Below, in pieces: positions 53,110 through 60,657 of a stretch of DNA of 64,000 bases; within the stretch, counting starts at the first letter, position 1; the number at the start of each line of letters is the position of its first letter. The stretch comes from an uncultured Paraprevotella sp. (lineage in GTDB: Bacteria > Bacteroidota > Bacteroidia > Bacteroidales > Bacteroidaceae), in the NCBI GenBank assembly GCA_900548345.1, contig URKA01000001.1, positions 143,498 to 207,497 of the forward strand, given 5' to 3'. The notes below the pieces were generated by a model. The model was not told the DNA's origin, did no database searches, and saw only the letters and a list, made by a program, of their open reading frames with translations. A program made the translations under genes and the position numbers.

Positions 53110-53440
53110 GACTTTCCTCCTTTTCATCAACAGGAACAACACTCACCGCACCTATGCAATCTTTGCAACAGGTAAGCAGTAAAGACATACGATCAAGTAT
53201 GCTGATGTCTGTATTCCGTAATGCCACATCCAATAACCAACCTTCAGGAATCAAACCGTCGAAAAAAGGAAACAGAACGGAACTTGTGTATGCTTCTTCT
53301 CGCAAAGGTAATGTTAAGCTAACCGCCTTTGCTGATTTCAAAGAGAGATATTCCGGCAAATAACAGAACTCATATCCGGCATCATTCTCAGTCAACACGC
53401 CTGCCAAGTATTTTTTATAAAAGATATTCGCCCGTCTCAT
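53102..53440 (-). CDS. HipA N-terminal subdomain protein (HipS-like)
   Basis: A 112-residue protein that corresponds to the HipA N-terminal subdomain 1 (couple_hipA): FYKKYLAGVLTEND, YEFCYLPEYLS, SLTLPLREEAYTSS, LFPFFDGLIPEGWLL and DCIGAVSVVP. In the E. coli HipBST system the same small protein, not the HTH partner, inhibits the kinase; this may hold here too. The start overlaps the hipB-like stop by 1 bp (TAATG), and its end overlaps the kinase start by 8 bp, so all three are tightly coupled. Confidence 0.88.
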   Translation of the reverse strand: MRRANIFYKKYLAGVLTENDAGYEFCYLPEYLSLKSAKAVSLTLPLREEAYTSSVLFPFFDGLIPEGWLLDVALRNTDISILDRMSLLLTCCKDCIGAVSVVPVDEKEESHV

Positions 53441-53646
53441 TAATCATTTATTTTTGAAGTTGCAACCATTTCATAATTAAAGAAATCAAGTAGTTGATTC
53501 ACCTTATCAAGGCGTAGCGTTTCCTTTCCTTGTTCAAGGTCACGAACAAAGCGCAATCCTACACCCGACTTCAACGAAAGCTCTTCTTGTGTCAGGTTGT
53601 ACTGCTTTCGTAGCATTTTGACTGTAGCAGAGAGACTATTCATCAT
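53440..53646 (-). CDS. HipB-like XRE-family repressor
   Basis: A helix-turn-helix protein of about 68 residues. The start is 53646 or 53643 (tandem ATGs, MMNSLSATVKMLRKQYNLTQ). The XRE HTH is LTQEELSLKSGVGLRFVRDL, with EQGKETLRLDKVNQLLDFF behind it. It should bind the direct repeats at 53659-53813 just upstream of its own gene and repress the operon, which is the usual HipB role. The -7 box CAAATATA (53675-53682, read on the minus strand as TATATTTG) overlaps the first repeat. Confidence 0.9.
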   Translation of the reverse strand: MMNSLSATVKMLRKQYNLTQEELSLKSGVGLRFVRDLEQGKETLRLDKVNQLLDFFNYEMVATSKIND

Positions 53647-53658
53647 AAATATCGACTT

Positions 53659-53813
53659 TATACCTTTTCGGGTACAAATATAATACAAATATTCTATATT
53701 ATATCATAAAGGGTATAATTTATTGATTCCCGACACAATTATATCAGATAGGGTACAATTTATAAGATGCTGAACAAAAACCAAATGACGGTATCATGAA
53801 GGGCAAGATTCTA
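53659..53813. repeat. Four phased operator-like direct repeats upstream of hipB
   Basis: Four copies of a motif close to GGGTAYAATTTAT begin at 53670 (GGGTACAAATATA), 53711 (GGGTATAATTTAT), 53751 (GGGTACAATTTAT) and 53801 (GGGCAAGATTCTA). Three are preceded by TATCANNNA-like bases, the first only by TATACC. The start-to-start distances are 41, 40 and 50 bp, about whole helical turns, so the copies face the same side of the DNA. The first copy overlaps the predicted -7 box of hipB. Autorepression by the HipB-like protein is the likely role. The copy at 53801 is degenerate. Confidence 0.65.
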
Positions 53814-53825
53814 TTATATATCACA

Positions 53826-54335
53826 TTAGTCTTCAACAGTCTCTATAGTCCCGTTCTTGTCAAGCAGGTTATTGGGAGAAGCCATGATGGAAAGTACAAG
53901 ATGATGGCTCCATCCAAGTTCCTTTTCCGCTTTTTCCTGCCATATAGCAGCGAATGCCTCCAGTTCGTTTAACTGTGATTTTGTCAGTTCTTTATTACGA
54001 AAAAGTTTATGATGTGAATCTATGAATTGATTGAAAGTTTGAATATGTTCAAGTTCTTCTTCTGACCATTCCAAAGTCAGAACCTGTTCAACCTTACCTT
54101 TCCATAACGCTATTTTCTGTTCCGGAGTGAATGCCACATAAGCTGCTCTTTTTCTACTTTCACCAAGGTTGTTCCATTGGTTTCTTGTCAAGGTTCTGAT
54201 ATAGCCTAAGTTTTGTTTGGCCCATTCGTTGGTTGCTTTGTCGCAACTATAAACTTTTACCTCTCCTGTTTTACAGGAAAATAACACCAGTCCCATCAGT
54301 ATATACAGGTAGTTTCTTAAAATCTTTTTCATCAT
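53826..54335 (-). CDS. Bacteriocin fulvocin C-related lipoprotein, lacking the Cys-rich tail
   Basis: A 169-residue lipoprotein (signal MMKKILRNYLYILMGLVLFS followed by lipobox Cys). The body resembles the fulvocin C-related family: EWAKQNLGYIRTLTRNQW, YVAFTPEQKIALWKGKVEQV, LEWSEEELEHIQTF and WQEKAEKELGW, then SPNNLLDKNGTIE. Other members continue with a Cys-rich C-terminal peptide after DKNGT. Here the protein stops at TIETVED, and no Cys-rich frame follows before the hip repeats. Its ATG overlaps the stop of the frameshifted gene upstream (TAATG). A truncated copy of its start lies at 60582-60641. Confidence 0.75.
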   Translation of the reverse strand: MMKKILRNYLYILMGLVLFSCKTGEVKVYSCDKATNEWAKQNLGYIRTLTRNQWNNLGESRKRAAYVAFTPEQKIALWKGKVEQVLTLEWSEEELEHIQTFNQFIDSHHKLFRNKELTKSQLNELEAFAAIWQEKAEKELGWSHHLVLSIMASPNNLLDKNGTIETVED

Positions 54336-54579
54336 TATTGGTTTATATTTGTTTCTTTTTTATCCTTTCCGCATATCGGGCAACGATTCGTCAATCTTAC
54401 ACAGATGCCTTGAGCCAACTTCACCAAAACGCCTTCATTTGTAAGTTCTGCCAAAGTGGTACCGACAAATTTTGGTAATAATCAGTAAAATATGAACAAA
54501 ACAGCACACTATCCTCGGACATAGTTTCTATATGTTGTCTAAAGGCACAGCCATCTATATCAAAATATATGCTTCTCAT
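54335..54579 (-). pseudogene. Small gene with one-base frameshift, coupled to the fulvocin-like gene
   Basis: From ATG 54579 a frame reads MRSIYFDIDGCAFRQHIETM ... SYFTDYYQ and then stops 16 codons later (at 54421). Adding one A to the run CAAAATTTG (near 54470) joins it to a second open frame, KFVGTTLAELTNEGVLVKLA ... NRCPICGKDKKETNINQ. That frame ends exactly at the ATG of the next gene (TAATG at 54335). The joined product would be about 80 residues. Its last DNA segment (54362-54397) is about 83% identical to the 3' end of the BspA gene at 56644-56679, including the CPxCG coding part. The bases 54580-54659 upstream hold no gene. Confidence 0.5.
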
Positions 54580-54659
54580 TATACCTTTGAATTTTTGATG
54601 ATTTTTCAAATGTAAAAGTACCAATATTGTTTGAAATAACGCTACAATAGGACAAAAAC

Positions 54660-56588
54660 TCACCACCACTTTTGTTTCCCATTTTCGAATGTGAATATCC
54701 GTTCTTCGCTTCCTTTCGTACAGTTATGCAGACGGAACAAAGCCCCTTCGGGAGCATGAGAATATGACAACTCAGCTTTAAAATCACCTGTTTTCCTGCC
54801 TAATGAAACCCAGTGGTTGCGATTCCAGTAAAAGAGTTCGTACTCCTCACCGTCACGGATAAAGTTATCGTCATTGCGCGGCAGGAAAAGAATACGGCTG
54901 ATGTGTTCATGGCTTTCCAATTCAAAACCGTACCAAACTCCGAATACATCATGCGAATCGTAGAAAGAAAGGACATTCCCGTCCATCAGGTTTTCAGGAC
55001 CGCACCACGGTCGTACATGCAGGTTGCCTATCCAACGAACCGGTTTCAAAGTGTCTCCCTTATCATTGAAGGCATATAATTCTGCCATGTTTCCTCTTGA
55101 CCAGTCGGGAGACAGATAACGGAAATATTTATATTCTCCTGTATAATGAGGTGCCACCATGTAATATTTGTTGTCTTCCAGCATTGGAATGACATATACC
55201 GTCAGCGAATCACTGAAATCTTCCAGGTTGGCGACCTGGAATTTGCCGCCGATAACCCCGGCAAGAAACTGTTTTGATCTTACATCACGGAATTTGCGTT
55301 TCACTTTCACGGTTTCCGTATGCACCGTGTCCGCCTGCATGCCTTTCATGTGTCCGTCCTTGTCCAGCAGAAAAACATCTCCGGCGGGGATGATATCTCC
55401 ATGCCGGTAAAACACAGGCATGTAAACCACATCACGCGCCATATCTTTGAACACAGCTTTGTTTCCTTTTCTTCTACCCCAATGTACGATGCTCCAGTTC
55501 CGATTGTCGAAAACCGCCAGATAAACAAAGCGGCCTTTGCTTTCATTATCATAGAGAACCACTTCCACATCGGATGCCCGGGTATATTCTGCCGTCACAT
55601 CCATGATGCAAGGTGTGTCGAAAACATCCGGTATCTCCTTGTTTCCTTTTTGCATGAACAGAGATTCCGGCTGTTTGTCGTAGGTGATGCGGAACACTTT
55701 TGTCAACCGGTCCTCTTTTCTTTTCATGAAATGGTCACCCAAACGTTCTCCGGGATTGAACGGGATGAAGGTGTGGTTGTCGGGAAAGAACACACACCAT
55801 TCATGTCCCATGGAACGGTTTCCCCATTGTGGGGTGAAATCTATCGTTGCCGGTAAACCATGAGCCCGCAATACAGCCACGCAAAGATGGGCATATTCCT
55901 TGCAGGATGCTGATTTGACGTGTTGTAACGCTGTGAGCGGAAGGTCGGGAAGAAACTGGGAGGGATAATATATTTCAGAACGCATGCCACCCAAAATGTC
56001 GTTTGCCATACCATAAACATACGTACTGTTGTACTCATTTACCCCATAAGCCTCACGTACCCATGCCGGTACGGTATATAGGCTTCTCCACGGGCTGAGA
56101 GGTTCATTCCCGATACGGTAAGGGAGCACATATTTGCAAAACATCTCAAAACTGTATTGTTTGTTCCAGTTTTGTTGCCATACGGTAAAGGCACTGTCAA
56201 TATGGGCAATCAGGAAATCCGCCTTGACGGCTTTTGTATCATACAGGCGGTCGTTTTGGTCCATTTCCAGTTCTAACCCCACCTGCATAAGGATGCTGTC
56301 ATATTTTTGAATCCAGAAGACTCGGTCCCCATTACAATTCCTGAACACACTGTCCATATATTGCGAATAACGTTCCACAGCTTTTCCGCTGTACGCATAA
56401 TGTGCCTCCATGTGTTCAACAAGGAAACGTGCCGCTTCCTGTTTCAAAGGCTCATCCTTATAGTGTTCAAGTACATTTTCCAATTCTTTACGGTTGTCTC
56501 CCGCTTGTTCCAATATATGAGTGACACTTTGTTGTCGGCACGAAAACAAGGACAGGAGAAAAATACAGGAATAAATGATGTGTTTCAT
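54660..56588 (-). CDS. Transglutaminase-like lipoprotein
   Basis: A 642-residue lipoprotein (signal MKHIIYSCIFLLSLFSC then RQQ). A helical N-terminal region (about 25-230) precedes a transglutaminase-like core. The likely nucleophile Cys is in SASCKEYAHLC, the His in GHEWCVFFPD and the acidic residue in the following Asp. HGLPATIDFTPQWGNRSMGH is a typical loop. After this come Ig-like strands and a C-terminal jelly-roll (about 510-640), with discoidin-like features (DGNVLSFYDSHDVFGVWYGF). Members are known as exported transglutaminase-domain proteins of unknown substrate. It lies 52 bp after the BspA gene. Confidence 0.82.
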   Translation of the reverse strand: MKHIIYSCIFLLSLFSCRQQSVTHILEQAGDNRKELENVLEHYKDEPLKQEAARFLVEHMEAHYAYSGKAVERYSQYMDSVFRNCNGDRVFWIQKYDSILMQVGLELEMDQNDRLYDTKAVKADFLIAHIDSAFTVWQQNWNKQYSFEMFCKYVLPYRIGNEPLSPWRSLYTVPAWVREAYGVNEYNSTYVYGMANDILGGMRSEIYYPSQFLPDLPLTALQHVKSASCKEYAHLCVAVLRAHGLPATIDFTPQWGNRSMGHEWCVFFPDNHTFIPFNPGERLGDHFMKRKEDRLTKVFRITYDKQPESLFMQKGNKEIPDVFDTPCIMDVTAEYTRASDVEVVLYDNESKGRFVYLAVFDNRNWSIVHWGRRKGNKAVFKDMARDVVYMPVFYRHGDIIPAGDVFLLDKDGHMKGMQADTVHTETVKVKRKFRDVRSKQFLAGVIGGKFQVANLEDFSDSLTVYVIPMLEDNKYYMVAPHYTGEYKYFRYLSPDWSRGNMAELYAFNDKGDTLKPVRWIGNLHVRPWCGPENLMDGNVLSFYDSHDVFGVWYGFELESHEHISRILFLPRNDDNFIRDGEEYELFYWNRNHWVSLGRKTGDFKAELSYSHAPEGALFRLHNCTKGSEERIFTFENGKQKWW

Positions 56589-56640
56589 GGTTGAATGTTT
56601 TTAATATACCCAATATAAACGGTATCATGATGGATATTTT

Positions 56641-58263
56641 TCAATCCTCTCCGCATACCGGGCAATGACTCGTCGGTCTGGGTGTGAAGATTGTCTCCCA
56701 ATACTTTTTAACGAATTCTTCGCAAGGAGAGTTACTGAAGGCAGAGTATTTTATTTGTTCCAAACTTTCCGGCAAAGAAATGTACTCCAGCCTTGGGCAA
56801 TCCTCAAAAGCACCGTGATCAATACGCTTTGTGCCATCGGAAATATGGAACATCTGAAGATTCGGACAATTGGCAAAACAATAAGGTTTTATTTCTTCCA
56901 CATGCCCTAACCAGCAGATTTCATTAAAAGAACATTTTGAGAAGGCAAAATCCTCAATGTCTTTCACTGATTCCGGAATAAATAGCTTGTCGCATTCCGC
57001 ATAACAAAATGCACTCCCACCAATCTTGGTAATCCTGTTAGGAATGATAAATACATCAGATAATTTCGTGCGGTAAAATGCATAGCAACCTATTTCCGTG
57101 ACACTTTCGGGGATGACTGTCGTTAAACATCCGGCTATGACCTTGTTTGTTGCTTTTTCAATGATGGCATTACACCCTTGGCGTGAATCATATACGGCAT
57201 TTTTCTCGTCCACGGTCATGGATGTGCAGTATTTGATGTCGGCAAACGCTTTATGATGAATGGTTGTGACGCTTGCGGGAATGTTTATATCCCGGATGGT
57301 TGTGCCAAAGAATGCCAATCTTTGAATCTCTTTTACGCCATCCGGTATCCGTGTACGTCCGCATCCGGCGACAAGTTTTCCGCTCGCAGTCTCAATAATG
57401 GCATTGCAGTTGTTCCGTGAATCATAGTATTTGTTACGGCTGTCCACGGTAACACTGTCAAGTGAGATGCATCCTCCGAATAAAGTCCCGTCCTCAACGA
57501 AAGCTGAAACGTTTTCCGGAATATGGACGGACTTTAAACGGGTACAATTATAGAACAATGCGCTTCCGTCTATTTTTTCGAGACTGTGTGGAAGATGTAC
57601 GGATATCAGGTTGGCACAGTCTTTAAAAACTCCCCATTCCAATTCCGTTATTCCTTCCGGCAGGGACATGTGTTCCAATTTCAGGCAACCCTTGAAAGCA
57701 CAATGACCAAGAATTTTTACGCTTTCAGGTATTTTTGTAGTATAACATCCGGCAACAAGTTTTCCGCTTGCAGTCTCAATAATGGCATTACAGCTGTTTC
57801 GTGAATTAAATATGGTGTTTTTCTCGTCCACAATGATTTCCTTAAGGTTTAAACAGTTTGTAAAAGGATTGGACTCGATTAAGCTGACTGTAGATGGAAT
57901 GAAGACGGATTGTAGGTTATTACAACTATTAAAAGCAGACCCCTCAATCCACTCAATGCCTTCACTGATAACAACCCGTTCAAAATCATTGCATCCGGCA
58001 AAAGCACAGTCACCAATCGCTTCTACTTTATATCGATACCCGTTGTGGACTACCGTGGCAGGAATAACCAGTTCTTTGCCGTAAAACGGTCCTGCCAATT
58101 TAGAACGGTCTATGCTTGTGATAGTAACCGCAGAGTCTTCCACCTCCACGTTTCCAACATAACTCCAGACCTTATATTGAAACATACCGTCTGTGAAGGT
58201 GTTCCTGCCTGATGTGAACACAACAGGCAGGAACATGACTACTAATAATAAGCTTCGATTCAT
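56641..58263 (-). CDS. BspA-type leucine-rich repeat protein with repeated CNAIIE inserts
   Basis: A 540-residue exported protein (signal MNRSLLLVVMFLPVVFTSG). The mature part is a run of LRR_5/BspA repeats (AIGDCAFAGCNDFERVVISE, HCAFKGCLKLEHMSLPEGIT, YCFANCPNLQMFHISD). Three copies of an insert related to NSRNSCNAIIETASGKLVAGC occur between repeats (near residues 149, 277 and 368, nucleotides about 57800, 57420 and 57140). The C-terminus EFVKKYWETIFTPRPTSHCP then VCGED ends in a CPxCG knuckle shared with the small gene at 54335. Such proteins usually act at the surface, in adhesion or protein contact. Confidence 0.85.
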   Translation of the reverse strand: MNRSLLLVVMFLPVVFTSGRNTFTDGMFQYKVWSYVGNVEVEDSAVTITSIDRSKLAGPFYGKELVIPATVVHNGYRYKVEAIGDCAFAGCNDFERVVISEGIEWIEGSAFNSCNNLQSVFIPSTVSLIESNPFTNCLNLKEIIVDEKNTIFNSRNSCNAIIETASGKLVAGCYTTKIPESVKILGHCAFKGCLKLEHMSLPEGITELEWGVFKDCANLISVHLPHSLEKIDGSALFYNCTRLKSVHIPENVSAFVEDGTLFGGCISLDSVTVDSRNKYYDSRNNCNAIIETASGKLVAGCGRTRIPDGVKEIQRLAFFGTTIRDINIPASVTTIHHKAFADIKYCTSMTVDEKNAVYDSRQGCNAIIEKATNKVIAGCLTTVIPESVTEIGCYAFYRTKLSDVFIIPNRITKIGGSAFCYAECDKLFIPESVKDIEDFAFSKCSFNEICWLGHVEEIKPYCFANCPNLQMFHISDGTKRIDHGAFEDCPRLEYISLPESLEQIKYSAFSNSPCEEFVKKYWETIFTPRPTSHCPVCGED

Positions 58264-58281
58264 TAATAGTAAGATTTACTT

Positions 58282-58854
58282 TCAATAATATATAGTCGTA
58301 ATGTTATGAATAGAACATTTATGGCTACCTTTACTATCACGATATGTAACTTCCCCGTTATCAGCATTATAACTTTCCATAGTTCCAACATGTCCGGGCA
58401 TTCCTATCATTTTTACGTTATAAAGCAAAAATTCCGACTCCAAAGTAGACGAATTATTGTTTGAACTAAAAGATTTTTTTCCCTGAAGTAATCCAAAATG
58501 TTCACCAACACCTAGTATTGTATTTTCATTCATTTCCCCTCCTTCATAGCCATAATTTTTTTTAGCATAATTATCTAATCTCCTATAATATTCTTCAGCA
58601 TCCCTACCTGGTTGTTTCCAATAATCTTCATCACCTTTTAAGTATGTTAACGCATAAAGCGCACATTCATTTTCACGTACAGGTATTTCGCCATGGTTTA
58701 ATTCAGGAGACGTTCTTTTTATTCGTGTAATTTGATTTTCGATAGTCAAATCGGACGAATAAGGTTCTTCAAAGTCTGTAGAACAACCACCTATAGAAAC
58801 TAAACATGTTGTAACAATGCAACCTGCTCCCAATAAATAAATAAAATTCTTCAT
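58282..58854 (-). CDS. Papain-like (C39-like) cysteine peptidase candidate lipoprotein
   Basis: A 190-residue lipoprotein (signal MKNFIYLLGAGCIVTTCLVS, lipobox IGGCSTD). A papain-like arrangement is visible: NECALYALTYLKG with the possible nucleophile Cys, and later PGHVGTMESYNADNGEVTYR with the possible His. RDSKGSH follows with an acidic residue. The order and spacing resemble C39-like peptidases, but the motif before Cys (N instead of Q-x) and the overall match are weak. It follows the TPR tail of the ligase by 34 bp. The call is by pattern only. Confidence 0.5.
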   Translation of the reverse strand: MKNFIYLLGAGCIVTTCLVSIGGCSTDFEEPYSSDLTIENQITRIKRTSPELNHGEIPVRENECALYALTYLKGDEDYWKQPGRDAEEYYRRLDNYAKKNYGYEGGEMNENTILGVGEHFGLLQGKKSFSSNNNSSTLESEFLLYNVKMIGMPGHVGTMESYNADNGEVTYRDSKGSHKCSIHNITTIYY

Positions 58855-58888
58855 GTTGATAATTTTTAGTTAAACATATTGATATTCC

Positions 58889-59332
58889 CTATGAATGAAT
58901 AGAGTCTCCCTTATGACAAGTAGTTTGTAAAAAACTTCTCGCTTCATTTATGATTCGTTGTGTAGCACCGGATTTCTTGATTTTAACGGGCTTTTTGACG
59001 ATGAGGTCAGCCACTCTACAAGCATTGGCGGTATCGTTTTTCTCTATATAAATACCCATCATATAATATAACGGTAGGAACCTATTAGGAACCATTTGAC
59101 CGGCATATTCATACCTATCAATGGCTTTATCCATAAATCCCATCTGCTGATAATTATGTGCCATTAACATTTGCACGTTATAATCATTGTACAAATTGCT
59201 GCATTCGCATAATATTAGCAAGCTTTTCTTATACAGCCCCACATAATGTAACTCAGCTCCATAATTATATAAAAAGCCTGCGTTGTCTTTTAAACTTTTA
59301 TATAATCGTTCATATTGGGGTTGCATAGCCAT
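58889..59332 (-). CDS. TPR tail separated from O-antigen ligase by a frameshift
   Basis: A 147-residue soluble TPR-like segment: DNAGFLYNYGAELHYVGLYK, LLILCECSNLYNDYNVQMLM and HNYQQMGFMDKAIDRYEYAG, then VPNRFLPLYYMMGIYIEKND. Bacteroidales O-antigen ligases often carry this tail at the C-terminus. The ligase frame ends at 59344 with ESKKKH. One extra A in the run AAAAA (near 59350) would continue as ESKKKALNGDSMAMQPQYER, straight into this segment. It is therefore probably the second half of one gene, either by mutation, sequence error or slippage. It is annotated separately because the sequence as given breaks the frame. Confidence 0.75.
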   Translation of the reverse strand: MAMQPQYERLYKSLKDNAGFLYNYGAELHYVGLYKKSLLILCECSNLYNDYNVQMLMAHNYQQMGFMDKAIDRYEYAGQMVPNRFLPLYYMMGIYIEKNDTANACRVADLIVKKPVKIKKSGATQRIINEARSFLQTTCHKGDSIHS

Positions 59333-59343
59333 GCTGTCTCCAT

Positions 59344-60513
59344 TTAATGCTTTTTCTTGGATTCCAATCCACTCAAACTTTTTTTATAAGATTTTATCGA
59401 ACAGGTCAAAATGAAGATACAGGTAAGGCATGTGCATAATGCTAAAATTCTGGTGTATTTATATCGTATGGTAATAGTAAACAGGTTGACGGATACAATA
59501 TATACAGTTACGAGCCAGATAAAAGGTATTTGGTATGGATATGAAAATAAACTCCAGATGAAAATTGTACTTGATAAAGTAATCCACAAATCTTTATATT
59601 CTTCCGAGTATTTCATAATATTCTGAAAGAATAATATTATGAAACAAATTAATAAGACAAGGCCTATCATGCCATATTTGATGGTAAATAACAAAAATTC
59701 ATTGAATGGATGAATGATATTGTCAGCCAAAAGTTGAAATTTAGAGTTTGGATGAGTTATGAAATAATCTGCCTGATAAGGCATGTAGAATGCATCAAAA
59801 CCATCTTTGCCCCATCCTAAAAACGGCTTATCAGCAATCATATTGACAGATACCCGCCATATAAGCAAACGTCCGTCTGCAGAGGCATGCTTACAATAAT
59901 ATAGACATACACATAAAATGACCAACAATATAACTATCGTTGTTTTTTGTCTTAACAATCGTTGCCTGAAATCTTTTGTATTTTCTGCATAGAATATTAT
60001 ACATGAACAAAATGTCGCGATAATTGCAGTTCGAGAAGCTGATAATACAACGAAAATCCCCATACACAAGGTTATTACTTTCCATTTGATTTTATAAATT
60101 GATGGGGATGTGATTGTAAAGTAGATTCCTATAGGAATACAAAGGGATAGAAGCATTGAAAGAACTGCCGGATTATCAAAAGTTCCGGTAAACGAATAGT
60201 AATGATTATTAGACGGAAGAAGTCTGACTAATTGTAACAAAGCATATATTATTTCGATAACCCCAATGAAGAAAAAAGACTTTAATACAGCTTTAATACC
60301 TGATTTATAATCCCATTTGTTTATTATACATATTCCCCAACATACACATATAGCAATCCATCCAAATATGACACCCAAACGGCAATATAAATTAATCTTG
60401 TTGGGATATGATAAGAAGGACATAAAAACTCCGTTAAAGCATAAGATTAACGAAAGAATATACATAATGCCATCTTTTTGTTTGGACTTTTTCAGCAATT
60501 TGGGGATGCTCAT
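59344..60513 (-). CDS. O-antigen ligase / polymerase family membrane protein (split)
   Basis: A 389-residue polytopic membrane protein, start 60513 (MSIPKLLKKSKQKDGIMYIL). Around 10-11 hydrophobic helices are visible, and the Wzy_C/WaaL signature lies in the C-terminal half: LIWRVSVNMIADKPFLGWGK, then HPFNEFLLFTIKYGMIGLVL. It would transfer or polymerise glycan, possibly lipid-linked sugars onto lipid A or a surface protein. The frame stops at ESKKKH after an A-rich run, and the usual C-terminal TPR tail continues in another frame (58889-59332). It is AT-rich like its neighbours. Confidence 0.8.
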   Translation of the reverse strand: MSIPKLLKKSKQKDGIMYILSLILCFNGVFMSFLSYPNKINLYCRLGVIFGWIAICVCWGICIINKWDYKSGIKAVLKSFFFIGVIEIIYALLQLVRLLPSNNHYYSFTGTFDNPAVLSMLLSLCIPIGIYFTITSPSIYKIKWKVITLCMGIFVVLSASRTAIIATFCSCIIFYAENTKDFRQRLLRQKTTIVILLVILCVCLYYCKHASADGRLLIWRVSVNMIADKPFLGWGKDGFDAFYMPYQADYFITHPNSKFQLLADNIIHPFNEFLLFTIKYGMIGLVLLICFIILFFQNIMKYSEEYKDLWITLSSTIFIWSLFSYPYQIPFIWLVTVYIVSVNLFTITIRYKYTRILALCTCLTCIFILTCSIKSYKKSLSGLESKKKH

Positions 60514-60581
60514 GATATAAGATTCAGAAGAGTTAACTATCATATATACAGATAAAGTATCTAAAATCACAAATCATTAAC

Positions 60582-60641
60582 ATAAAATAACACCAGTCCC
60601 ATCAGGATGTACAGGCTGTTCTTCAAAATCTTTTTCATCAT
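60582..60641 (-). pseudogene. Truncated 5' copy of the fulvocin-like lipoprotein gene
   Basis: From ATG 60641 the minus strand reads MMKKILKNSLYILMGLVLF, nearly the same as the N-terminus of the lipoprotein at 54335 (MMKKILRNYLYILMGLVLF). The DNA matches over about 58 bases with few changes (compare 54281-54335). After LVLF the similarity ends and a stop follows within six codons. The IS982 element lies 17 bp upstream. This is a remnant of a duplicated lipoprotein gene. Confidence 0.7.
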
Positions 60642-60657
60642 TTTGTTGTTTTAATTA

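Noticed and set aside
53659..53813. Regularly spaced repeats resembling a CRISPR array
   Set aside because: Only four short, imperfect copies with 40-50 bp spacing directly at a hipB promoter and no cas genes; operators are a better explanation.
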